This document shows, piece by piece, positions 28,963 to 40,317 of a DNA stretch of 64,000 nt. Every line of letters begins with the position of its first letter. Positions within the stretch are counted from its first letter, which is position 1. The position numbers and the translations under genes were made by a program. This DNA is from Hyphomonadaceae bacterium (lineage in GTDB: Bacteria > Pseudomonadota > Alphaproteobacteria > Caulobacterales > Aquidulcibacteraceae). Location of the stretch: assembly GCA_023384105.1 (NCBI GenBank), contig JAHDXR010000003.1:186001-250000 (forward strand), written 5' to 3'. Below the pieces are notes generated by a model. That model saw nothing but the letters and a program-made list of their open reading frames with translations, was not told the origin of the DNA and did no database searches.

Positions 28963-29947
28963 GGTCGTAAGCTTCGACGATGTGTGCGACGAGCCGATGA
29001 CGCACGACGTCCTGCGGCGCGAAGCGGATGACCTCGACGCCGCGGATGTGTTCGAGAATCCGGATCGCGTGCGCGAGGCCGGACTGATCCGGCCGCACGA
29101 GATCGATCTGCGAGGGATCGCCGGTGACGACCATGCGCGAGCCCTCGCCGAGGCGCGTCAGCACCATCTTCATCTGCAGGATGGTGGCGTTCTGGCTCTC
29201 GTCGACGATGACGAACGCGTTCGACAGCGTGCGGCCGCGCATGAAGGCGAGCGGCGCGACTTCGATCTGCCGGCGCTCGCGCCGCGCCTTCAGGTCGTTT
29301 TCGTTCATCTGGCTGCGGAAGGCGTCCCAGATCGGCTGCAGATAGGGATCGACCTTCTCGGCCAGATCGCCGGGCAGATAGCCGAGCTTCTCGCCGGCTT
29401 CGACCGCCGGCCGCGTGACGATGATCCTGTCCACCCGTTCCTGCTTCAGCGCTTCCACCGCCGCGGCGACGGCCAGGAACGTCTTGCCGGTGCCGGCGGG
29501 GCCGACGCCGAAAATGAGGTCGAGGTTCTCGTCGCGCAGCGCCTCGACGTAATGCACCTGCCGCGGCGTGCGCAGCGTGAGGCCGCCGAGCTGCGGCAGC
29601 GTCAGCGGCGCGGCGCTGTCGCTGAACCCTTCGGAAAACGAGATCGCCGCCAGCACCTCGCCTTCGCGAATGCGGCCTTTGCGGCGCGCGAGATCGGCCA
29701 GCGCATCGACAATGCGCTGCACCCGTTCGAGTTCGGCGCCGGTGCGGGCGCGGACGGTGAGCTGGTCGCCCTGCGCATCGAGCACGACACTATAGGCCGG
29801 CGCGCCGCGCGGCGCGTTGGGGTCGCGGAACGCTTCCTGGATGTGGGCGAGGTGGCGGTGCAGCGGGCCGAACACGGCCTGGGCGACGCCCGCCTCGGAA
29901 AGCGCGATGACGCGCGTATGCGCGCCGGCGGCCGGCGTCGTCGTCAC
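28940..29947 (-). CDS. ybeZ: PhoH-like ATPase YbeZ
   Basis: 335 residues. The Walker A is [15 protein letters not shown], Walker B is [13 protein letters not shown], and the sensor region [10 protein letters not shown] follows. The N-terminal part (about 50-100) has the KH-like strand pattern [22 protein letters not shown]. It is the usual partner of YbeY in rRNA processing. Its GTG overlaps the miaB stop by 4 bases. Confidence 0.95.
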   Translation of the reverse strand: MTTTPAAGAHTRVIALSEAGVAQAVFGPLHRHLAHIQEAFRDPNAPRGAPAYSVVLDAQGDQLTVRARTGAELERVQRIVDALADLARRKGRIREGEVLAAISFSEGFSDSAAPLTLPQLGGLTLRTPRQVHYVEALRDENLDLIFGVGPAGTGKTFLAVAAAVEALKQERVDRIIVTRPAVEAGEKLGYLPGDLAEKVDPYLQPIWDAFRSQMNENDLKARRERRQIEVAPLAFMRGRTLSNAFVIVDESQNATILQMKMVLTRLGEGSRMVVTGDPSQIDLVRPDQSGLAHAIRILEHIRGVEVIRFAPQDVVRHRLVAHIVEAYDRDENRRA

Positions 29948-31338
29948 GCAGCCTCCGGCGCCAACGAGAGGCGCGCGCCAGTCAGGGAATTCTGCGACGC
30001 AGCGAGGATGCGCACCGGCACGATCTCGCCGTTCTGGGCATGTGTGTCTTCGAAGTGCACCGCCTGCAAATATGGGGTGCGGCCGTGCTTTTGGCCAGAC
30101 TTGCGCCCCTCGCCCGTCACCAGAACGGGCAGCACGCGCTCCACTTGCGCCGCGTTGAACGCGCGCTGCTGTTCGGAGAGCAGCGCCTGCAGGGCGGCCA
30201 GCCGTTCAGCTTTGGCCTCCTCGCTCACCTGCCCCATCATGGCGGCGGCGGGCGTGCCGGGGCGCGCCGAATACTTGAACGAGAACGCCGAAGCGAAGGT
30301 CACGTCGCGCGCGAGCTGCAGCGTTTCCTCGAACTCGCGCTCCTTCTCGCCCGGAAAGCCGACGATGAAATCGGTCGACAGCGCGATGTCGGGCCGCGCC
30401 GCGCGCAGGCGTGCGACGACGTCGCGATAGAACGCGCCGTCGTGCTTGCGGTTCATCGCCTTCAGGATGCGGTCTGAGCCCGACTGTACCGGCAGGTGCA
30501 GGTACGGCATCAGCTTCGGCTCGCAGCCGTGCAGCGCGATCAGCTCATCCGTCATCTCGATTGGGTGAGAAGTCGTGTAGCGCAGCCGCTCGATCCCGTC
30601 GATCTGCGCAAGCGCATGCAGGAGTTCAGCGAAGCTGGCCGAGCGCTCTTGGAGCGTCGGCGCTTCGTCGGCGCTCCAAGGGCCGTGATAAGCGTTGACG
30701 TTCTGGCCGAGCAGCGTGATCTCGCGTACGCCTTTGTCCGCCAGCGCTTTCGCTTCGGCGAGCACATCCGCAAGCGGGCGCGAATATTCCGCGCCGCGCG
30801 TGTAAGGCACCACGCAGAACGTGCAGAACTTGTCGCAACCTTCCTGGATCGAGAGAAATGCGGTCACGCCGTCGGGCGCCCGCGCAGGCAGCGCGTCGAA
30901 CTTTTCCTGCGCGGTGAAGTCCGCGGCGAGACGCTCGCCGGTCTTGCGCGCGGCGCGGGCGATGAGTTCGGGAAGCTTGTGATATGCCTGCGGCCCGACG
31001 ACCAGATCGACGACGGGCGCGCGGGCGATGATCTCCTCGCCCTCGGCTTGCGCGACGCAGCCGGCGACGGCGATGGTCATGCCCTTCCCTTCCGCGGCGC
31101 GGCGCTGCTTGTGCGCGCGCAGCCGGCCGATCTCGGAATAGACCTTCTCGGTCGCCTTCTCGCGGATATGGCAAGTATTGAGGATGACGAGATCGGCGTC
31201 GTCCGGCTTTTCGGTGATGGCGTAGCCCAGCGGCGCCAGCACGTCGCGCATGCGCTCGCTGTCATAGACGTTCATCTGGCAGCCGTACGTCTCCATGAAG
31301 AGACGCTTCGGTTCGGGCCGCTTCTGGTCGGACATCAA
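29944..31338 (-). CDS. miaB: tRNA-2-methylthio-N6-dimethylallyladenosine synthase
   Basis: 464 residues. The N-terminal MTTase domain begins [16 protein letters not shown] with the first cluster cysteines; the radical-SAM motif is [15 protein letters not shown]; the C-terminal TRAM domain has [21 protein letters not shown]. It adds the methylthio group to i6A37 of tRNAs reading UNN codons, using two 4Fe-4S clusters. It lies 5 bases after fur. Confidence 0.97.
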   Translation of the reverse strand: MMSDQKRPEPKRLFMETYGCQMNVYDSERMRDVLAPLGYAITEKPDDADLVILNTCHIREKATEKVYSEIGRLRAHKQRRAAEGKGMTIAVAGCVAQAEGEEIIARAPVVDLVVGPQAYHKLPELIARAARKTGERLAADFTAQEKFDALPARAPDGVTAFLSIQEGCDKFCTFCVVPYTRGAEYSRPLADVLAEAKALADKGVREITLLGQNVNAYHGPWSADEAPTLQERSASFAELLHALAQIDGIERLRYTTSHPIEMTDELIALHGCEPKLMPYLHLPVQSGSDRILKAMNRKHDGAFYRDVVARLRAARPDIALSTDFIVGFPGEKEREFEETLQLARDVTFASAFSFKYSARPGTPAAAMMGQVSEEAKAERLAALQALLSEQQRAFNAAQVERVLPVLVTGEGRKSGQKHGRTPYLQAVHFEDTHAQNGEIVPVRILAASQNSLTGARLSLAPEAA

Positions 31339-31343
31339 TCTTC

Positions 31344-31778
31344 TCAGCTGGCCTTCTTGGAAGCCTTGGCCTTGTCGTCGAGCGGAACGCCATAGAGTTC
31401 GAGCCGGTGATCGATCAGCTTATAGCCGAGGCGCTTGGCGATCTCGTGCTGCAGCCGCTCGATCTCGGGATCGACGAACTCGACCACCTGGCCGGTCTTC
31501 ATGTCGATCAGGTGATCGTGGTGCTGTTCCGGCACTTCCTCGTAGCGCGAACGGCCGTCACGGAAATCGTGACGCTCCAGGATGCCGCTCTCCTCGAACA
31601 GGCGCACGGTGCGATAGACGGTGGCGATCGAGATGCCAGGGTCGATCGCCGCGGCGCGGCGGTGCAGTTCCTCGACGTCGGGGTGATCATGGCTGGTCGA
31701 GACCACGCGCGCGATCACGCGGCGCTGCTCGGTCATGCGCATACCCTTCTCGACGCAGAGTTTTTCGATCCGGTCCAT
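31344..31778 (-). CDS. fur: Fur family metal-responsive repressor
   Basis: 144 residues. A winged helix (about 15-80: [28 protein letters not shown], then [17 protein letters not shown]) precedes the metal/dimer domain with [24 protein letters not shown]. The C-terminal CxxC zinc site of E. coli Fur is absent, as in many alphaproteobacterial Fur/Mur proteins. It is a ferrous-iron (or Mn) sensor controlling iron uptake. It sits between rimI and miaB, as in Caulobacter. Confidence 0.95.
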   Translation of the reverse strand: MDRIEKLCVEKGMRMTEQRRVIARVVSTSHDHPDVEELHRRAAAIDPGISIATVYRTVRLFEESGILERHDFRDGRSRYEEVPEQHHDHLIDMKTGQVVEFVDPEIERLQHEIAKRLGYKLIDHRLELYGVPLDDKAKASKKAS

Positions 31779-31838
31779 CTCGTCCTCGACGGTCGCAGCA
31801 ATACCCCGTACGGCGTCCCGATGTCCACCTGAGACGCC

Positions 31839-32288
31839 TCAAATGGCAGGCCGCGGCAGCGGTCTGCGCATGACGATCGCATCCACTCCACCGCCCTCGC
31901 CGGCGTAGTAAGCATGGCGCCGGCCGGCCTCCTGGTAGCCGAGCTTGGCGTAGAGCGCGCGTGCGGCGGCGTTGGTCTCGGCCACTTCCAGGTGCATCGA
32001 GGCGGCGCCGCGCAGCAGCGCAGCAGCGCCGGCGGCGTCCACCAGCGCCGCGCCGAAACCCTTGCGGCGCGCTTCCGGGAGCACGGCGACGGTAAGGATT
32101 TCGCCGTCGCCGCCCGCGGTCCAGGCCATAACGAAACCGGCGGGCTCGGCGGTGCGCGCAATCAGCGCAAAGACGGCCGGGTTGTCGAGCAGCTTTGCGA
32201 TTTCGGCAGCGGACCATGGCTTGTCGAAGGCGCGCGCGTGCAGCGCCGCCAGCAGCTCGCACGCGTCCGCGCCAGCCGGCTCGATCAT
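31839..32288 (-). CDS. rimI: ribosomal protein S18-alanine N-acetyltransferase
   Basis: 149 residues. A GNAT core with [25 protein letters not shown] (acetyl-CoA site) and [25 protein letters not shown], typical of RimI. The context next to tsaB supports RimI. ATG 32288 overlaps the tsaB stop (ATGA). Confidence 0.93.
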   Translation of the reverse strand: MIEPAGADACELLAALHARAFDKPWSAAEIAKLLDNPAVFALIARTAEPAGFVMAWTAGGDGEILTVAVLPEARRKGFGAALVDAAGAAALLRGAASMHLEVAETNAAARALYAKLGYQEAGRRHAYYAGEGGGVDAIVMRRPLPRPAI

Positions 32289-32884
32289 GCGCCGCCGCCC
32301 GGCAGCGTCACGTGCGGCGCGCGCAGATAAGCCGGCTCGGGCGCGTAGCGCGCCGGATCCAGCCGCGCCGCCCGCTTTGCGAGCGCGACAGCGTCGACGA
32401 CGACATGGGGTCCGGTCAGTGTATATGTGCGATCCGCGGCGGCGGCCGCGAACAGACACTCATGTTCCCCATGCTCGATGCCGGCCGGCGCGGCCAGCGC
32501 CACGCCGTCTTGATAAAGCGCGGCGTATGCGGCCCCGGGCGTTTCGATCAAGGCCGCGCGCAGCCCTTCCTCTCCGCCCTGCAGCGCCAGCGCCTCCAGC
32601 GTCGACACCCCGATGCAGGGCTTGCCGATCGCGAGCGCAAGCGCGCGTGCGAACGAAAGGCCGACGCGCACGCCGGTGAACGAACCCGGCCCGGTGGTGA
32701 CGGCGATGCGATCGACATCGGCAAACGCAACGCCCGCCCGCGCCAGCGCTTCGCGCGCCATCGGCGCAAGACGTTCCGCTTGGCCCTTGTTCATGCGCTC
32801 GGAAAGCGACGCCAACGGCTCGCCGTCGCGAACGAGAGCGACAGAGCAGGCATCGAGCGCCGTATCGATTCCGAGCACGATCAC
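32285..32884 (-). CDS. tsaB: tRNA threonylcarbamoyladenosine biosynthesis protein TsaB
   Basis: 199 residues. Begins [21 protein letters not shown] and has [20 protein letters not shown] and [23 protein letters not shown], the ASKHA-fold signature of TsaB. It forms the t6A synthesis complex with TsaD and TsaE. It is followed by rimI with an overlap, the usual arrangement. Confidence 0.96.
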   Translation of the reverse strand: MIVLGIDTALDACSVALVRDGEPLASLSERMNKGQAERLAPMAREALARAGVAFADVDRIAVTTGPGSFTGVRVGLSFARALALAIGKPCIGVSTLEALALQGGEEGLRAALIETPGAAYAALYQDGVALAAPAGIEHGEHECLFAAAAADRTYTLTGPHVVVDAVALAKRAARLDPARYAPEPAYLRAPHVTLPGGGA

Positions 32885-32897
32885 GGCGCGGCGCGCG

Positions 32898-33476
32898 TCA
32901 AACCACCTGCTCCACCGCGTTCACCTCGGGCACGTAGTGGCGGAGCATGTTTTCGATGCCCTGCTTCAAGGTGCGCGTGGAAGACGGGCAGCCGGCGCAT
33001 GCGCCGCGCATGTTGAGGCGGACGATTCCCTGCTCGTGATCCCAGGAGTGGAAGGTGATGTCGCCGCCGTCGCGCGCCACGGCCGGACGAACACGCGCTT
33101 CGATGATGTCCTTCAGCTCCTTCACGATGTTGGCGGCCTCGCCTTCGTAGACGATGTCGGCTTCGTCGGTTTCATCCGCAGGCGCGCTCGAATCGCCGAG
33201 CACCGGGCGGCCGGACGTGAAATGATCCATGACGGCGGCAAGCACGTGCGGCTTCAGGTGCGGCCACTCGACGCCTTCGCTCTTGGTGACGGTAATGAAA
33301 TCGGCGCCCAGATAGACGCGCTCGACGCCATCGATATCGAACAGCGCGCGCGCCAGCGGCGACGCTAAAGCCGCGTCGGCATCGACAAACTCGCGGCTGC
33401 CGCGGCCCAGCACGTCGCGGCCGGGCAGGAACTTCAGCGTACGCGGGTTCGGCGTGGATTCCGTCTGAATGAACAT
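32898..33476 (-). CDS. NfuA/NifU-like iron-sulfur carrier
   Basis: 192 residues. The N-terminal Nfu_N scaffold domain ([19 protein letters not shown]) is followed by a C-terminal NifU domain (about 115-190) with [12 protein letters not shown] and the cluster motif GACAGCPSS (CxxC). Such proteins hold and deliver 4Fe-4S clusters, and two Fe-S enzymes (MiaB, HemW) are encoded in the window. ATG 33476 is the family start. Confidence 0.95.
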   Translation of the reverse strand: MFIQTESTPNPRTLKFLPGRDVLGRGSREFVDADAALASPLARALFDIDGVERVYLGADFITVTKSEGVEWPHLKPHVLAAVMDHFTSGRPVLGDSSAPADETDEADIVYEGEAANIVKELKDIIEARVRPAVARDGGDITFHSWDHEQGIVRLNMRGACAGCPSSTRTLKQGIENMLRHYVPEVNAVEQVV

Positions 33477-33507
33477 GGGCCTCACGTGGCCCTTCGGGCG
33501 GAACCGG

Positions 33508-34023
33508 TCAACCCGGCTCTTGCGGCTCAGGCGCCGCACTCACCGGCAGCGCCAGCTTGCGGATTTCCTCGCGCGTCAGCGCACCGGGAACGACCAGCAC
33601 CGGCACCGGGCGCGCGCCCAATCCCGCGGCCTTGCCGAGCTGCGCCACCAGCGGCCCGGGCCCGCCCGGCCCATGCGCGGCCGCCAGCACGACCAGCTTG
33701 ATCGACTGATCCTGCTCCAGGAGCTTGCGCAGTTCCGGCTTCAAATCCCCTTCGCGCAATATGGGCTCCGCCGTCACGCCGCACTCGGCCCACACTTCGG
33801 CGGCAAAGCGCTGCGCCAGCGATTCCGCAGCGTCCCACGCCTGACGGCGCATCTCTTCGGTGATCGACGCCCACGGCGCCGGATCCGACGGCTCGATCAC
33901 GCGCAGCATGACCAGCCGCCAGCCGGTGTTCTTGCATAGCAGGCCGGCATAGATCAGCGCGTCCGGAAACTCCTCGCTCTCGTCGGCGATGACGAGGCAG
34001 GCGAAAGTTTTCGGCTCACTCAT
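33508..34023 (-). CDS. universal stress protein (UspA fold)
   Basis: 171 residues. It starts KTFACLVIADESEEFPDALIYAG and has an internal LVVLAAAH with GPGGPGPLVAQLGKAA, a degenerate version of the nucleotide-binding G-rich loop, then RPVPVLVVPGAL. It is probably a UspA-family protein; whether it binds ATP is uncertain because the loop is altered. It lies just upstream of nfuA and downstream of trpS on the same strand. Confidence 0.85.
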   Translation of the reverse strand: MSEPKTFACLVIADESEEFPDALIYAGLLCKNTGWRLVMLRVIEPSDPAPWASITEEMRRQAWDAAESLAQRFAAEVWAECGVTAEPILREGDLKPELRKLLEQDQSIKLVVLAAAHGPGGPGPLVAQLGKAAGLGARPVPVLVVPGALTREEIRKLALPVSAAPEPQEPG

Positions 34024-34056
34024 GGGCGGCGATGGTCGCGCAAAGGCCGCGCCGCA

Positions 34057-35091
<1,035 letters not shown>

Positions 35092-35204
35092 GGAAAACTC
35101 CGGAACATGAGAACAGGCGCGCCGGAGGCGGCGCGGAGAAGCGGCGTCAGGTTAGGCCCGCCATCGCCAGAGGTGCGTTCTCGCGTTCATGGGCCGCGCT
35201 TCTA

Positions 35205-36809
35205 TCAGCCGAGCGCCTCCGGCGGCAAGCCGCCCTCCCCGCCGGGCGCGGCTTTCTCGCGGCGGAACGCGGCGCGCACTTCAGCGAGCGTGACCGAGCC
35301 GGTCAGGAACAGCAGCAGGAAATAGCCGACGCCGCCGCCCAGGATGCAGGCTAGGATCGCGACCTCCTTCGAGCCCAATTGCGCTTCCAGCACCGCGCGG
35401 TTCGCCGTCGCGAACCACAGCGCAGCGCCCAAGGCGGCGGAAACCAGGATGATGCGTCCAAGCCGCCACGTCGCTTTCGGCGACGGCGCATAGGCGCCGC
35501 GGCGCGAGAGCGAGAAGATCATCAGCAGTACGTTGACCCACGCCGCCACGCTGGTGGCGATGGCGAGGCCCGGGAAGCCGAGCCGGCCCAGCTCGCGCAG
35601 CATGAAGAACAGCGCCGCGCCGAGCACGATGTTGATCGCCATGGAAATGACGGCGAAGCGCATCGGCGCCCGCGTATCCTCGCGCGCGAAGAACGCCGGC
35701 GCATAGATCTTGGCCAGCACGAACGCCGGCACGCCCCAGCCATAGTGGAACAGCGCCAGCGCGCCGTCGGCCGCGTTCTGGGCCGTGAACTGGCCGCGCG
35801 CGAACAGGCCGTCGAGCAGGAAGGCCGGCATCGCCAGCATGGCCGCCGCCGCCGGCAGCGTGAACGCCATCGACAGATTCACCGCCTCGTCGAGCGCTCC
35901 GCGCGCGCCGGCTTGATCGTCCGCCTGCACCAAACGCGACAGCCGCGGCAGCATAGCGACGCCCACGGCGACGCCGATCAGTCCAAGCGGCAGCTGATAG
36001 AGACGATCGGCATAGTTCAGCAGCGAGATCGCGCCTTCCTCGAACGAAGCGATCGCTTGGCTGACGATGACGTTGATCTGAAGCGCCCCGCCGGCGACGG
36101 CGGCGGGCGCCGCGAGCGCCAGCAGGCGGCGGACGTTCGGGCTGAGCTTCGGCCAGAGCGGCCGCGTGCGCACGCCGGACTTGCGCGCGCCAAGCGCAAC
36201 CCAGAGCGCCTGCAGCACGCCCGAGACGGTGACCGCGATGGCGGCGGCGTGCGCCGCCTGCACCTGGGTGTCGCGGAAGAACCAGACTCCGACCAGAAGG
36301 CAGATGTTCAGCAGCGACGGCGCGGCGGCCGCAGCGAAAAACCGCCCGCGCGCATTGAGCGCGCCGGCAAACAGCGTGGCGATGCTGATCGCGACCAGGT
36401 ACGGCATGGTGATCTGCGTCAGCAGCGTCGCGAGCTGGAAGATTTCCGGATTGTCGGCGTAGCCGCCGAACAGCAGCAGATTGATCCACGGCATCGCCAG
36501 GATGGCGCCGGCGCTGATCACGCTGGTCAGCAGCACCAGGACGGCGAGCGCTTCCGCCGCCAGCATGTCCGCCGTCTTCTCGCCGTGCTCCGCCAGCGTC
36601 TTGGAATAGACCGGCACGAACGCCTGGCTGAACGCGCCCTCGGCGAACAGGCGGCGAAACAAGTTGGGAAAGCGCAGCGCCGCCATGAACGCGTCCGACA
36701 CAGGCCCCGCGCCCAGCGCTGCGGCGATCAGCAGATCGCGCGCGAATCCCAGCAGGCGCGACACCAGGGTGAGGCCGCCGATCACGGCAGTGTTGCGGGC
36801 GAGACTCAT
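35205..36809 (-). CDS. murJ: lipid II flippase MurJ
   Basis: 534 residues, about 14 membrane helices. The N-terminus MSLARNTAVIGGLTLVSRLLGFARDLLIAAALGAGPVSDAFMAALRFPNLFRRLFAEGAFSQAFVP... is the family hallmark (only part given here); the conserved Arg and Asp of the cavity are in this stretch. It moves lipid II across the inner membrane for peptidoglycan synthesis. The order trpS-murJ-glnD recurs in Caulobacterales. Confidence 0.97.
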   Translation of the reverse strand: MSLARNTAVIGGLTLVSRLLGFARDLLIAAALGAGPVSDAFMAALRFPNLFRRLFAEGAFSQAFVPVYSKTLAEHGEKTADMLAAEALAVLVLLTSVISAGAILAMPWINLLLFGGYADNPEIFQLATLLTQITMPYLVAISIATLFAGALNARGRFFAAAAAPSLLNICLLVGVWFFRDTQVQAAHAAAIAVTVSGVLQALWVALGARKSGVRTRPLWPKLSPNVRRLLALAAPAAVAGGALQINVIVSQAIASFEEGAISLLNYADRLYQLPLGLIGVAVGVAMLPRLSRLVQADDQAGARGALDEAVNLSMAFTLPAAAAMLAMPAFLLDGLFARGQFTAQNAADGALALFHYGWGVPAFVLAKIYAPAFFAREDTRAPMRFAVISMAINIVLGAALFFMLRELGRLGFPGLAIATSVAAWVNVLLMIFSLSRRGAYAPSPKATWRLGRIILVSAALGAALWFATANRAVLEAQLGSKEVAILACILGGGVGYFLLLFLTGSVTLAEVRAAFRREKAAPGGEGGLPPEALG

Positions 36810-36854
36810 TCTGGCGGGCGACTCAATGGCGAACCGCGCCTGCCTAGCGCGCCG

Positions 36855-39662
36855 CTAGCGCGCCGTCGAGGCGCGGCCGACCGCCAGCGGGGCGCGGGCC
36901 GGATCGGCGGGCGCCGCCGGTTCGGCGGCGCGGAGCACGGCTTCAAATTTGGCCCTGAGGGCGGCGATGCGGCGGGGCTGGGTGATCTGCCCGCCGCCCT
37001 CCTCCTGCACGTAGAACACGTCCGCGGCGCGTTCGCCGTACGTATCGATGTGAGCGCTGACGATCGAGACGTCCGCATCGACGCAGACCTGCGCCAGGTC
37101 CGCCAGCAAGCCGACACGGTCGCGCCCGGACGCTTCGATCACCGTGGCTTCGGGCGAAATCGCGTTATCGATCCGCACCCATGGCTCGATCGCGAACGCG
37201 GCGTTGCGGCGCGACGCCGGGGGCGCCATGGGCGGGGGATGATCTTCGAGCGCGGCATGCTCCAGCCGCATGATCAGCGCATCGAGCGCGGATCGGTCGT
37301 CCGCGCCGAACGGCCGATACTCCGCGGTCTGGATGGAGAACACGTCGAACGCCGCGTTCGACCGCGTGGTGTGCACGCGCGCGCCGGCGATGTTGGCGCC
37401 GCTGGCGGAGATCGCCGCGGCCAGGCTGGCGAACAGGCCGCGCCGGTCGCCCGCATAGATCAGCACCTCGGTGACGCCCTGCTGCTCGCGCACGCGCGCG
37501 GCGACATGCGGCATCACCCGCGCGCCGGAGATCTCGCGCGCGTGCCAAGCCAACGCCTCGGCGTCGTGATTGAGCCAGTAGCTGTCTTCCAGCGAGCCGA
37601 TCCAGCCCTGCAGCTGCTTGAGATCGCCACCGCTGGCGTTGGCGGTCAGTTCTTCCTTCGCCTGCAGCGCCAGATCGGCGAGATGCGCGCGTACGCTTTC
37701 TTCATCGGAGCGGCCGCCATGCAGCGTCGCTTCGGTCAGGCGGTAGAGATCGCGCAGCAGCTGGCCCTTCCAATCGTTCCACACGCTGGGGCCGACGGCG
37801 CGAATGTCGGCCACCGTCAGCACCAGGAGCAGCCGCAGCCGCTCCACCGTGCCGACGAGCTTCGCGAACTGCGCAATCGTGCGCGGATCGGAAATGTCGC
37901 GCTTTTGCGCGACGTCGCTCATCTCCAGATGATGGCGCACGAGCCAGCCGACGAGATCGACCTCTTCCTGCGGCAGGCCCAGCCGCTCGCACGCGGCGCG
38001 CGCGGACTTCTCCCCTTCCACCTGCTGGTCGCCGTCGCCCTTGCCGGTGTCGTGCAGCAGCATCGCCAGATAGAGCGCGCGGCGATTGATGATCTTGGCG
38101 AAGATTTCGCTCGAAAGCGGGTGCTGCCTGGCGTGACGGCCGTGCTCGATCTCCGACATCGCGTCGATCGCCTGCAGCGTATGTTCGTCCACCGTATAGT
38201 GGTGGTACATATTGAACTGCATCTGCGCGACGATGCGGCCGAACTCCGGCACGAACTTGCCGAGCACGCCGGCCTCGTTCATCAGCCTGAGAGTCGCGCC
38301 TGGATGGCGCTTCGACGTCGCCACGTCGAGAAACGCGGCGCGCGAGGCCGGATCGTCGCGCCAGCTCGGCGGCAGCCGGCGGGCGCGGCGCGAGGCTTCG
38401 CCCAGCGCCTCCGGGTGAACGTCGAGGTCGCGCTTGTCGGCGATCGAGAACAGCCGGATCACGTTCGCGGGCGCATCGAGCACGTCCGGCGAAGTGATGT
38501 TGAGGCGCCCGCCTTCGATCTCGAAGCCGGCCTCGATCGGCGTGGCGCGCTGGCGGCTCGACGGCAGCAGGCGCTGCAGCCCGCGCGGCGTCTGCTTGGC
38601 GTTGTCGGCCTCGAGCTTGGCGCAGAGAATACGCGTCAGCACGCCGACCTGCTTGGCGATCAGGAAGTAGCGCTTCATGAAGCGCTCGACATCCGAATTG
38701 TTCGCGCGCGCGCCGTAGCCCAGGCGCTTGGCGAGTTCCGGCTGCAGGTCGAACGTCAGCCGCTCCTCGGCGCGGCCGGTGACGAAGTGAAGATGGCAGC
38801 GCACAGTCCAGAAGAAGCGCAGCGCGCGGAGGACGGTGAAGCGCTCCTCCTCGGTGAAGACGCCGGCTTTGACGTAATCCTCCGGCCGCGTGAAGCCGTA
38901 GACGTGCCGCGCCATCCAGAACAGCGTGTGCAAGTCGCGCAGGCCGCCCTTCCCTTCCTTGATGTTGGGCTCGACCATGTAGCGCGAGGCGCCGACGCGC
39001 GCGTGCCGCTCGTCGCGCTCCTTCAGCTTCTCCGCGATGAACCAGGCGTGATTGCGCTCCGCGACCTCCTTGCGGAAGCGGGTCTGCAATTCCTGCGTGA
39101 GCGAGGCGTCCCCGGTGATGCGGCGCGTTTCCAGCAGCGCGGTCTGGATGGTGTGATCCTCGCGCGCGAGCTTCAGGCATTCGTCGATGTTGCGCGAGGA
39201 ATGGCCGACTTTGAGGCCCATGTCCCAGAGCATGTAGAGCATGTACTCGGTCACGCTCTCGGAGAACGGCGTCGGCTTGTAGGCGCGCAGGAACAGGAGA
39301 TCGAGGTCGGACGACGGCGCGAGTTCGCCGCGGCCGTAGCCGCCGACGGCCGCCACCGCGAACCGTTCGCCCTCGGTCGGATTGCGGGCGCGGAACACGT
39401 GGGTGGTGGTGTAGTCGTAGAGCGCGCTCACCACCTCGTCGGCGACGGCGCTCAGCAGCCGCGCCACCGAGAGGCCGTCCTCCCCCGCCTCGAGGCGCTC
39501 CTTGGCGATCATGCGGCCCCGAAACAAGGCCCCGTGCAGCAGCCGGCGGACGGTGCCGCGGGCGTTGTCGCCTTCCGAGGCGTAAGCCGCGCTGAGTTGC
39601 GCGCGCAGGCGCACGCCGTCGACGACGTGTTCGATCCGGGCGGGCTTCAGACGGGCGGCCAT
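36855..39662 (-). CDS. glnD: bifunctional uridylyltransferase/uridylyl-removing enzyme for PII
   Basis: 935 residues. The domain order is: nucleotidyltransferase with GGYGRGELAPSSDLDLLFLRA, central HD phosphohydrolase with AMLLHDTGKGDGDQ and VRHHLEMSD, then two ACT domains near the C-terminus (VTEVLIYAGDRRGLFASLAAA and VIEASGRDRVGLLADLAQV). The enzyme senses glutamine and uridylylates PII proteins to control nitrogen assimilation. ATG 39662 (MAARLKPARIEHVVDGV). A 1445-codon open frame on the opposite strand is a shadow. Confidence 0.97.
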   Translation of the reverse strand: MAARLKPARIEHVVDGVRLRAQLSAAYASEGDNARGTVRRLLHGALFRGRMIAKERLEAGEDGLSVARLLSAVADEVVSALYDYTTTHVFRARNPTEGERFAVAAVGGYGRGELAPSSDLDLLFLRAYKPTPFSESVTEYMLYMLWDMGLKVGHSSRNIDECLKLAREDHTIQTALLETRRITGDASLTQELQTRFRKEVAERNHAWFIAEKLKERDERHARVGASRYMVEPNIKEGKGGLRDLHTLFWMARHVYGFTRPEDYVKAGVFTEEERFTVLRALRFFWTVRCHLHFVTGRAEERLTFDLQPELAKRLGYGARANNSDVERFMKRYFLIAKQVGVLTRILCAKLEADNAKQTPRGLQRLLPSSRQRATPIEAGFEIEGGRLNITSPDVLDAPANVIRLFSIADKRDLDVHPEALGEASRRARRLPPSWRDDPASRAAFLDVATSKRHPGATLRLMNEAGVLGKFVPEFGRIVAQMQFNMYHHYTVDEHTLQAIDAMSEIEHGRHARQHPLSSEIFAKIINRRALYLAMLLHDTGKGDGDQQVEGEKSARAACERLGLPQEEVDLVGWLVRHHLEMSDVAQKRDISDPRTIAQFAKLVGTVERLRLLLVLTVADIRAVGPSVWNDWKGQLLRDLYRLTEATLHGGRSDEESVRAHLADLALQAKEELTANASGGDLKQLQGWIGSLEDSYWLNHDAEALAWHAREISGARVMPHVAARVREQQGVTEVLIYAGDRRGLFASLAAAISASGANIAGARVHTTRSNAAFDVFSIQTAEYRPFGADDRSALDALIMRLEHAALEDHPPPMAPPASRRNAAFAIEPWVRIDNAISPEATVIEASGRDRVGLLADLAQVCVDADVSIVSAHIDTYGERAADVFYVQEEGGGQITQPRRIAALRAKFEAVLRAAEPAAPADPARAPLAVGRASTAR

Positions 39663-39809
39663 GTCACGGATATTTCGTCATTCTGGGGACAAGGCGCCAC
39701 AACGGCGGGCATATGATATGACTTCTTCGTAAAACGCAGATCGTAAACTTGCCTCAATTCGCGAGCACAGCCAAAGCTAAAGCCGGACATCGGGCTGGAG
39801 ACCATCTAG

Positions 39810-40172
39810 ATGCGCAAAGGCGGCGGCAAGACCATCAGGCTGAATCCGGTCGAGGACGATCATCAGGTGCATGATCATCCGGCGCGCGCCGGCCTCGAAG
39901 CGCTGATGGACCAGAAACTGTTCGCTCAGCGCATCAAAAGCGAGCGGTCGTCGGCCTATTGGTTCGCCGCCTCCCTGTGGGGCGTCAGCGGCTTGGTGCT
40001 GGGCGGCATCCTGGGCGCTTACATGATGTACGTGGCGATGGATTCCTCGCTGCCGCTGGCGTCGGAAGCCGTCACCCGCGGCATGGCCGTGGAGCAGGCC
40101 CGCCAGAGCGTGAACAACCGCGAGCCCCTGCTGAGCGATCCCGCGACGCAGCCGGCGGAGCCGCAGCGCTGA
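39810..40172 (+). CDS. small single-pass membrane protein
   Basis: 120 residues. A basic/acidic cytosolic N-terminus (RLNPVEDDHQVHDHPARAG) precedes one strong membrane helix (about 49-73: YWFAASLWGVSGLVLGGILGAYMM) and a polar C-terminus. No family is recognised. ATG 39810 is divergent from glnD (147 bases between), and the gene ends 3 bases before a palindromic repeat. It is probably real because of the clear helix and codon bias; function unknown. Confidence 0.7.
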   Translation: MRKGGGKTIRLNPVEDDHQVHDHPARAGLEALMDQKLFAQRIKSERSSAYWFAASLWGVSGLVLGGILGAYMMYVAMDSSLPLASEAVTRGMAVEQARQSVNNREPLLSDPATQPAEPQR

Positions 40173-40175
40173 ACC

Positions 40176-40307
40176 ATGGACCGCCGGCGTCCCGCCGGCC
40201 TGTGCGACTTTGAAAGGGGAGTGCAGCGCTTCCGCGCCGCATACGCGGCAGTCGCGCGGTTCAATTCGGATAGGCTTGCGCATGCCGGCGGGACGCCGGC
40301 GGTCCAT
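40176..40307. repeat. intergenic palindromic repeat, full unit
   Basis: Begins ATGGACCGCCGGCGTCCCGC and ends GCCGGCGGGACGCCGGCGGTCCAT (written as its two halves GCCGGCGGGACG and CCGGCGGTCCAT), so the ends are inverted copies about 130 bases apart. The interior differs from the 1023 and 45399 copies. It lies between convergent genes (the 39810 gene and mutS) and may form a large cruciform or a bidirectional terminator. Confidence 0.75.
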
Positions 40308-40317
40308 AGGGGCGGCG

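Noticed and set aside
35379..39716. A 1445-codon open frame on the plus strand
   Set aside because: Antisense to murJ and glnD; composition (H, R, D, A rich) is that of a codon-bias shadow.
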